Positions 56,664 through 61,970 of a DNA stretch of 61,970 nucleotides are shown here, piece after piece. Source of the DNA: Myxococcales bacterium. GTDB taxonomy: Bacteria > Myxococcota > UBA727 > VGSZ01. Both the position numbers and the translations under genes were made by a program. The DNA lies in the NCBI GenBank assembly GCA_023248635.1, contig JAHFED010000036.1:1-61970 (forward strand), given 5' to 3'. Position 1 is the first letter of the stretch. Each line of letters opens with the position of its first letter. Below the pieces are notes generated by a model that had not been told where the DNA came from, made no database searches, and saw nothing but the letters and a program-made list of their open reading frames with translations.

Positions 56664-58109
56664 TCAAAGGCTGGCGCGGAGCGCAGGGGCGCGCATCTTC
56701 CACAGGAAGCCATCAAAGTAAAAGTGAGCGAGGGAATGCCAGATGGCCCAGGCATACAACCACGTCGACGCCTTGAATCCCAGCAGCGTTAGCTTTGCGT
56801 CGTAGAGGCCAAAGGTGGCGCCGAATTCAACATAAAAATAGGAGCCGGCGATCAGCAAGACAAAGCAGCCGTAGAATGCCCATCCGTAGCGCAGAATTCT
56901 CTGCAGCAGCGGCGGCGGATCGTGTGGGACGGCGTAGCGCCGTCGCTGGAAGGCCCAGACGAAGACGACGTATTCGATGGCGTGGCTGAAGCCGTAGGCG
57001 ACGTAGCATTTGAGCGGGTTGAAAAAGAGAAAGCTCGCGGAGAGCAGCGTCATGCCGAGGGCCATGGAGAGGCGGGGGGCGCTGCGCAGGCCGGTGGCGC
57101 GGTGCTCGTAGCGCAAAAACACACCCAGGCTGCCGACGACGACGACGACACCGATGGGGATCAACGCCGGCGCCGCCCAGGTGATGCCGTCGACGACGGG
57201 CTCGAGCCAGAGGCGCACGACCTTGCCCTGGGTGAGGATGGTCTCGCGCTCGCGGGTGACCAACAGTGGCCCCAGCAGCGGGAACCAGCCGAGCACCAAC
57301 AAGCGATCGACCCAGAGGGGCACCTTGAGGGGAACCGGGGCCACCGATTTGGCGTTGTAGACGCGGAGGATGCCGACCTTCTGCGCGGCCGTGTGCCAGA
57401 TGTTCCACAGCGCTGCGAGCATGGCCGCGGCACCGACGACGACGCCGCCCTTCAGCTTCGCCTCGTTCAGACCGCCGAGCTGCGCGTGCAAGAGAATGCC
57501 CGCAAAGACCAGCGTGATGACGACACCGACGATGCGGGCGCCGCCGACGACGACGGCCGCGGCAATCACCGTGGCCGCCACCGCCAGCACCGCGGCCACA
57601 TGGTGGGAGCGAAAGAGCCCAAACCCGCCCCCAACGGTTGCCAACACGAAGGGCAGGGCGGCAGTCACCAGCACGCGATCGGCGATGGTCTTTTGTTGGC
57701 GATCGCGCCACCACAGGGCGACGACGACGCCGACGCCGGCGCCAAACACGCCGATGTCCAGGGCGGTGAAAAAGTGCGCAGGCAAGCTGGTGCGCTGCAA
57801 CATCACCGAGGCGACGAAGCCGCACAACAAGACCGCAGGCACGAGCGTGAACCGCGTCTTGAAGGATCGAAACACCGCCCCGTCGAGGTAGACGTACGGC
57901 ATGGTGACGTGTCGGTGCAGAAAAGAAATGGTGATGCCGAAGGCCCACAGCCCGAGATAGTCGCCGGGGTGGGCGTCGCCAGCGATCGCCAGCGGCACCA
58001 GGATCAAAAGCCAGGAGAAATGATAAGCAGCGACGTCGACGAGGGGGGACACGTGCCAGCCCACCACCGGCTCGTTGTTGGCCGGCACCCGCAGCAGCTT
58101 CAGCGCCAT
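56664..58109 (-). CDS. Polytopic membrane protein with conserved histidine motifs
   Basis: 481 aa; ATG 58109 (an upstream in-frame GTG at 58124 is possible). About 12 hydrophobic segments. Charged or His residues lie in or beside membrane segments: GWHVSPLVDVAAYHFSW (H19, H30), ISFLHRHVTMPYVYLDG (H65, H67), IWHTAAQKVGILRVY, NPLKCYVAYGFSHAIEY and AIWHSLAHFYFDGFLWKMR. The spacing of His-x-His and His-x3-His clusters recalls membrane metalloenzymes (desaturase- or Brp/Blh-like), but no family could be named. Operon with the RlmI-like methyltransferase. Confidence 0.72.
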   Translation of the reverse strand: MALKLLRVPANNEPVVGWHVSPLVDVAAYHFSWLLILVPLAIAGDAHPGDYLGLWAFGITISFLHRHVTMPYVYLDGAVFRSFKTRFTLVPAVLLCGFVASVMLQRTSLPAHFFTALDIGVFGAGVGVVVALWWRDRQQKTIADRVLVTAALPFVLATVGGGFGLFRSHHVAAVLAVAATVIAAAVVVGGARIVGVVITLVFAGILLHAQLGGLNEAKLKGGVVVGAAAMLAALWNIWHTAAQKVGILRVYNAKSVAPVPLKVPLWVDRLLVLGWFPLLGPLLVTRERETILTQGKVVRLWLEPVVDGITWAAPALIPIGVVVVVGSLGVFLRYEHRATGLRSAPRLSMALGMTLLSASFLFFNPLKCYVAYGFSHAIEYVVFVWAFQRRRYAVPHDPPPLLQRILRYGWAFYGCFVLLIAGSYFYVEFGATFGLYDAKLTLLGFKASTWLYAWAIWHSLAHFYFDGFLWKMRAPALRASL

Positions 58110-58231
58110 CGTCGTCACCGGCACGCCCTCGCGGTAGCAGACCGCGCCACCGCCACAAGCGCCCACGTCCAGGCGAGGGAAAGCGGCCACCGCCCCTTGC
58201 GGGATGGCGAGCGGTGCTTGAACCAGAGGCC

Positions 58232-59023
58232 ATGAGCACCCCCGCCCACACAGCCTTTTACGACGACGCGCGCGCCTACGACGTCGCCTTCTCCTACCGC
58301 GACGTCGAAGCCGAGCTGTCCTTCCTCATCGACGTCGCGGGGCGCTTCGGTCGCGGGTCCTTGGACAGCGTGCTCGAGCTCGCCAGCGGACCGGGCTACC
58401 ACGCCGTCGCCGCCGCCCGCCGGGGCTTGTCGGCCACCGCTCTCGATCTCTCGGCACCGATGATCGAGCGCGCCAAAATAAAGGCCAAGGAGGCCCGCGT
58501 CGACGTCGACGGCGTCGTCGCCGACATGGCCCGCTTCACCTTGAAAGAGCCCGTCGACCTCGCGTTCAACCTGCTGACCTCGATCAGCTACCTGCTCAGC
58601 AGCGACGATCTGCACGCCCATTTCCGCAGCGTCGCCGCCGCCGTGAGACCGGGTGGCGTCTACGTCGTCGAAAATAACCACCCCAACGACTTTTGGACCC
58701 GCGAGCACTTCCAACCCTCGCGCTGGACCATGAAGCAGGGCGACGTCGAAGTCTTCACGTCTTGGATCGACGAGCCACCGGTGATCGACATCGTGCGGCA
58801 GACCTACAGCGTGGTGGCCCGCACCGAGGTCAGCGACGGCGCCGGCAAGCGCACCCTCACCGACCAAGCCACCCTGCGCATGGTGTGGCCCCAGGAGCTC
58901 AAGGCCTACGGCGAAGCCCACGGCTTCAGGCTGGCCGCCTTCTACGGCGCCCTCGACGTCGACGTCGCCATCGACGATCCCAAGGCCTGGCGCACGGTGG
59001 CCGTCATGGTGCGCGACGGCTGA
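58232..59023 (+). CDS. Class I SAM-dependent methyltransferase
   Basis: 263 aa; ATG 58232 preceded by CCAGAGG. SAM-binding motif I LELASGPGYHAVAAARRG, motif II ATALDLSAPMIERAK, acidic loop VVADMARFTL, and motif IV-like LAFNLLTSISYLLS. Small-molecule type by layout; the substrate is unknown. Separated by a repeat from the ABC transporter gene. Confidence 0.85.
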   Translation: MSTPAHTAFYDDARAYDVAFSYRDVEAELSFLIDVAGRFGRGSLDSVLELASGPGYHAVAAARRGLSATALDLSAPMIERAKIKAKEARVDVDGVVADMARFTLKEPVDLAFNLLTSISYLLSSDDLHAHFRSVAAAVRPGGVYVVENNHPNDFWTREHFQPSRWTMKQGDVEVFTSWIDEPPVIDIVRQTYSVVARTEVSDGAGKRTLTDQATLRMVWPQELKAYGEAHGFRLAAFYGALDVDVAIDDPKAWRTVAVMVRDG

Positions 59024-59100
59024 TCAGTCGCGCAGGCTCGCTTCTTTGTGACTGCCGACTTCCGCGTCACCAAGCAGCGACCCGGAGCGACCAATCAGCA
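59020..59100. repeat. GGTCGCTTC/GAAGCGACC-type palindrome, copy 2
   Basis: Contains GCTTCTTTGTGACTGCCGAC and GCGTCACCAAGCAGCGACCC. Inverted relative to 50860-50928; the two share most positions over ~75 bp. Confidence 0.75.
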
Positions 59101-59142
59101 CCGGTTGGTGTCGGCGCTGCGAAGGTGTCTACAAGTTCGGCC

Positions 59143-60945
59143 ATGGCGCGCGGACGACGACGAAGCGAAGAAGACGCAGACACCCCCAAGGCGAGATCGG
59201 AGCAAGCCCGTCGCCTCCAGGTGCTCGCACGACTGATCCCCATGCTGCGGCCCCACGTCGGACGCTTCGCGTTGGCCACGCTGATGCTCTTGATCGGCTC
59301 CTCGTTGACGCTGGTCTACCCCCAAGCTGCGCGCGAGGCCATCGACGCCGGCATCTCTGACGCCTCCTCCGCGAAGCTGAATTGGCTGGCCGCCGCCGTC
59401 GTCGTTGTCTTCGTTCTCAATGCCGCGGTCACCTGGGCGCGCCACTATTTGATGAGCTGGTTGGGTGAACGCGTCGTCGCCGAATTGCGGTCAAAAGTAT
59501 ACGCTCGATTGTTGCAGCAACCCTTGTCGTGGTTTCACGAACGTCCCACCGGCGAGCTGACCGGACGCCTGGCCGCCGACGTCGGAACCATTCAATCGAT
59601 CGTGGGCAGCGAGCTGTCGATGGCGCTGCGGGAGCTTGTCACGTTGATCGGCGGATTGGTGATGCTTTTCTATCAAAGCTGGGAGCTTACGATCGGCATG
59701 CTCTTGATCATCCCACCGGTGCTCGTGACCGGCTTCGCCTTCGGCAAGCGCATCCGCAAGATGAGTGCGGCGGTGCAGGACAAACTGGCCGAGACCTCGG
59801 CGCAGGTGCAGGAGAGTGCCGCAGCCATCAGCACCGTGCAGGCCTTCAGGCGCGAGGGCAAGGAAATCGAGCGCTACGATCAGCGCGTCGACGCCTTCTT
59901 CAAAGCGGCCCTGCAGCTGTCGTCGTGGCGCGGGCTCTTCATCGCGACCATGAGCCTGCTCGGCTGGATGGCGGTGGCCTCGATGCTGTGGCTGGGTGGA
60001 CGTCAGATCATCGCCGGCACCCTCAGCGCCGGCGACCTCACGGCCTTCCTGCTCTATACGACCATGGTCGCCTTCTCGCTGGGTGGTCTGGCCAACCTGT
60101 GGGGATCGCTGCAGTCCGCCGCCGGCGCCACCGTGCGCCTCTTCGACATCCTCGATCGCGTGCCCGAGATCAGAGACGCCGACGACGCTGTCGCCCTGCC
60201 TGCCTCCGCTGGCCGCTTCGCCTTCGTTGACGTCCGCTTTTCTTATCCAGCCCGCAAGGACACCGCGGTGCTCGATGGCGTGAGCTTGCAGGTCGAACCC
60301 GGCGAAACCGTCGCCGTCGTCGGCCGCTCGGGTGCAGGCAAGTCGACCCTCGCCGCGTTGCTCTACCGCTTCTTCGACGTCGACCAGGGCTCCGTCGTCG
60401 TCGATGGCGTCGACGTCAAACGCGCCCGGCTCTCCGATTTGCGCGGGCGCCTGGCCATCGTCGCCCAAGACCCCGTGCTCTTTTCGGGAAGCATCCACGA
60501 CAACATCGCCTACGCGCGCCCCGACGCCTCCCGCGACGACGTCGTCCGCGCCGCCACCCAGGCCCATGCCCACGGCTTCACCACCGCCTTCAGCGAGGGG
60601 TACGACACCTTGATCGGGGAGCGCGGCGTCAAGCTCTCCGGCGGACAACGCCAACGCCTGGCCATCGCCCGCGCGCTCCTGGCTGATCCCCGCATCCTGA
60701 TTCTCGACGAGGCGACGTCGTCGTTGGACGGCGAGAGCGAGGCGCTGGTGCACGATGCCTTGCAGACCCTGATGAAGGGCCGCACGACGCTGGTGATCGC
60801 CCACCGCCTGTCGACGGTGAAAGACGCCCACCGCATCGTGGTCCTCGACCAAGGCAAGATCGTCGACGTCGGCAGCCACCAGGAGCTGGTTCGGCGTGAG
60901 GGGCTGTACCGCACCCTGGTCGAGCACCAGCTCGTCGCGGCATAG
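59143..60945 (+). CDS. ABC transporter, fused transmembrane and ATP-binding domains (MsbA/ABCB-type half transporter)
   Basis: 600 aa. TM domain with six helices (residues ~40-330), then an ATPase domain: Walker A GRSGAGKST, Q-loop VAQDPVLFSG, signature LSGGQRQR, Walker B ILILDEATSS, and H-loop IAHRLS. Exporter family; resembles mitochondrial-type ABCB and lipid/drug exporters. Works as a homodimer. ATG 59143 chosen; GTG 59125 is an alternative. The basic Arg-rich N-terminus (ARGRRRSEED) is cytoplasmic. No substrate clue in neighbours. Confidence 0.92.
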   Translation: MARGRRRSEEDADTPKARSEQARRLQVLARLIPMLRPHVGRFALATLMLLIGSSLTLVYPQAAREAIDAGISDASSAKLNWLAAAVVVVFVLNAAVTWARHYLMSWLGERVVAELRSKVYARLLQQPLSWFHERPTGELTGRLAADVGTIQSIVGSELSMALRELVTLIGGLVMLFYQSWELTIGMLLIIPPVLVTGFAFGKRIRKMSAAVQDKLAETSAQVQESAAAISTVQAFRREGKEIERYDQRVDAFFKAALQLSSWRGLFIATMSLLGWMAVASMLWLGGRQIIAGTLSAGDLTAFLLYTTMVAFSLGGLANLWGSLQSAAGATVRLFDILDRVPEIRDADDAVALPASAGRFAFVDVRFSYPARKDTAVLDGVSLQVEPGETVAVVGRSGAGKSTLAALLYRFFDVDQGSVVVDGVDVKRARLSDLRGRLAIVAQDPVLFSGSIHDNIAYARPDASRDDVVRAATQAHAHGFTTAFSEGYDTLIGERGVKLSGGQRQRLAIARALLADPRILILDEATSSLDGESEALVHDALQTLMKGRTTLVIAHRLSTVKDAHRIVVLDQGKIVDVGSHQELVRREGLYRTLVEHQLVAA

Positions 60946-60956
60946 AGCCCTTCTGA

Positions 60957-61065
60957 TCCCCGATCTCGCTGAACTTCGACCGCGGAGCGGTCTCGTTCAT
61001 CGCCGTCGGGGATGCTCTTCTGGGAGGTCTGGTGCAGACCTCCCCCCGCGCCCCGGCGCGTCCGG
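60957..61065 (+). repeat. Dispersed ~110-bp palindromic repeat, copy at the 3' end of the transposase
   Basis: Begins CCCCGATCTCGCTGAACTTC, has the internal stem CCGCGGAGCGG and GGGAGGTCTG/CAGACCTCCC around GTG, then a GC-rich end. It is the inverted counterpart of 17870-17986. It supplies the last ~22 codons and the stop of the transposase reading frame. Confidence 0.88.
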
Positions 61066-61970
61066 ACTGTGGTGGGCGAGGAAACGCATCCAAAGCAGGC
61101 GCCAGGCAATGACGCTGAAGATGCTCAGGGCTCGCTGCAATGCGCCGTAGCTCTCAAGCTGCCGCTCTTCGTAGGCGCAACCGGTTTTGAGAGCCTTGAA
61201 ATACTCCTCGATGACCCAGCGAGCCCGGTAGCTGTCGACGACAAAGGCGATCTCCTCGTCGGTGTCGATGGGCTCGGTGGTGAACAGCAGCCATTCGACT
61301 GCGGCTTCCCCTTCGGGTGGGCTTTCTTCGATCACGTGAACCGCCCGCAGCGTCAGCGACGGCGGGATGGAAGCATCGTCACAGCCGTCGTCGGCGCGAG
61401 GGCGTCGCAGGATGACTTCTGCCGCGGCGAAGGCGAGCGTGACGACGCGTCCTTCCCGCGGAGGATTGGACGAATGGCGTTTGGTCGCCTTCTTTTCCAC
61501 AATCTCCTTCGCTGCCTTCTTCTTCGACGGTGAACCAGGGCGCGGCGACAACGTCACTTGCCGCCGGAAGCATCGGGGCAGCTCACGCATGTGCTTCCCA
61601 ATGGCCTCGAAGCCTTCATTGCCGAGGACGAGTCGTTGGGTTTGTGCTCGTACGATGAAGCGAACTCCGTCGCGGGCGCGGGCGCAGAGGCTGTCGTAGA
61701 TATCGGCCTCACGGTCTTCGACATGGATCAGTGAAACGACGTCACCAACGGAGACCTCGACCGCTTCCGACTGCGCGAGCCACCGCTTCGATTTCCGAAC
61801 ATCATCCTTGCGGCGCTCATCTGTGCTCGGGCGTCCCTTCGGCTCGTTTGACCGTACATCCTCGCCCTGTCGCCCTCGCGCGGACGGGCGGCTACACCGC
61901 GGGGCGCGGAGGCGCAGCGTCATCCGGCGTTGGCGGCGGGGATCCGGCGGCGAGCCACTCATGTGGAAGA
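60997..61970 (-). CDS. IS4-family (Tn5/IS50-like) transposase, truncated at C-terminus, 5' end off window
   Basis: The frame is open to the window edge, so the N-terminus is not seen. Present: the second catalytic Asp in HVEDREADIYDSL and the YREK block as YRARWVIEEYFKALKTG, with the catalytic Glu. The first catalytic Asp lies upstream. Normal Tn5 transposase has ~100 more residues after the segment aligned with LLWMRFLAH; here the frame enters the dispersed repeat within ~30 codons and stops. Probably a defective remnant. No terminal inverted repeats or target duplication visible in the window. Confidence 0.82.
   Translation of the reverse strand, partial: FHMSGSPPDPRRQRRMTLRLRAPRCSRPSARGRQGEDVRSNEPKGRPSTDERRKDDVRKSKRWLAQSEAVEVSVGDVVSLIHVEDREADIYDSLCARARDGVRFIVRAQTQRLVLGNEGFEAIGKHMRELPRCFRRQVTLSPRPGSPSKKKAAKEIVEKKATKRHSSNPPREGRVVTLAFAAAEVILRRPRADDGCDDASIPPSLTLRAVHVIEESPPEGEAAVEWLLFTTEPIDTDEEIAFVVDSYRARWVIEEYFKALKTGCAYEERQLESYGALQRALSIFSVIAWRLLWMRFLAHHSPDAPGRGGRSAPDLPEEHPRRR

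Overview
This 62 kb window looks like part of the chromosome of a Myxococcota-type (formerly deltaproteobacterial) bacterium. The DNA is very GC-rich. It carries a Ser/Thr protein kinase fused to an ATPase/TPR module, many exported lipoproteins with Gly-Glu (EG)n linkers, MopE-like and thrombospondin type 3 calcium-binding repeats, RCC1 propellers, and a Cys-rich tail resembling the myxobacterial disulfide repeat. The taxonomic call is an inference from these gene families; no rRNA or tRNA gene was seen.

Layout. (1) 1-4456: 3' part of a giant exported VWD/TSP3/RCC1 protein, then a cluster of hairpins. (2) 4652-12166: housekeeping block with Sua5/TsaC, a CPA2 antiporter, a membrane protein/hydrolase pair preceded by a Fur-box-like promoter, ribosomal protein S1 and TruC. 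(3) 12156-19404: large kinase-ATPase, a double zinc-ribbon protein, a gene-poor stretch with tandem hairpin repeats, and two cyclic-nucleotide-binding proteins. (4) 19648-22233: leftward operon of a His-rich mini membrane protein, LarC, LarE and PilZ (nickel-pincer cofactor synthesis). (5) 22309-36894: radical SAM protein under a LexA-like palindrome, Psd, a GH13 homologue lacking catalytic residues, a large Ig-like lipoprotein, M16 peptidase, RluA-type synthase, PilZ, GT2, SthA and a DsbD-N-like lipoprotein. (6) 37041-47243: three-gene operon of a predicted outer-membrane protein and two huge paralogous zinc metalloprotease lipoproteins. (7) 47437-55423: exported accessory proteins, including a lamin-tail lipoprotein, a RIO kinase with a repetitive Arg/Pro tail, a eukaryotic-type protein-arginine deiminase lipoprotein coupled to a HEAT-repeat protein, and a gluzincin-like lipoprotein. 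(8) 55424-61970: RlmI-like methyltransferase, a His-motif membrane protein, a methyltransferase, an ABC exporter, and a C-terminally truncated Tn5-like transposase.

Two themes stand out. First, much of the window encodes cell-surface or periplasmic lipoproteins (Ca-binding, proteolytic, protein-modifying), as expected for a predatory or surface-interacting bacterium; the deiminase with all four catalytic residues conserved is the most striking. Second, intergenic spaces are filled with at least five families of short palindromic repeats. They occur in both orientations, sometimes as tandem arrays, in one case with base changes in both stem arms that keep pairing, and in one case inside the 3' end of a coding sequence.
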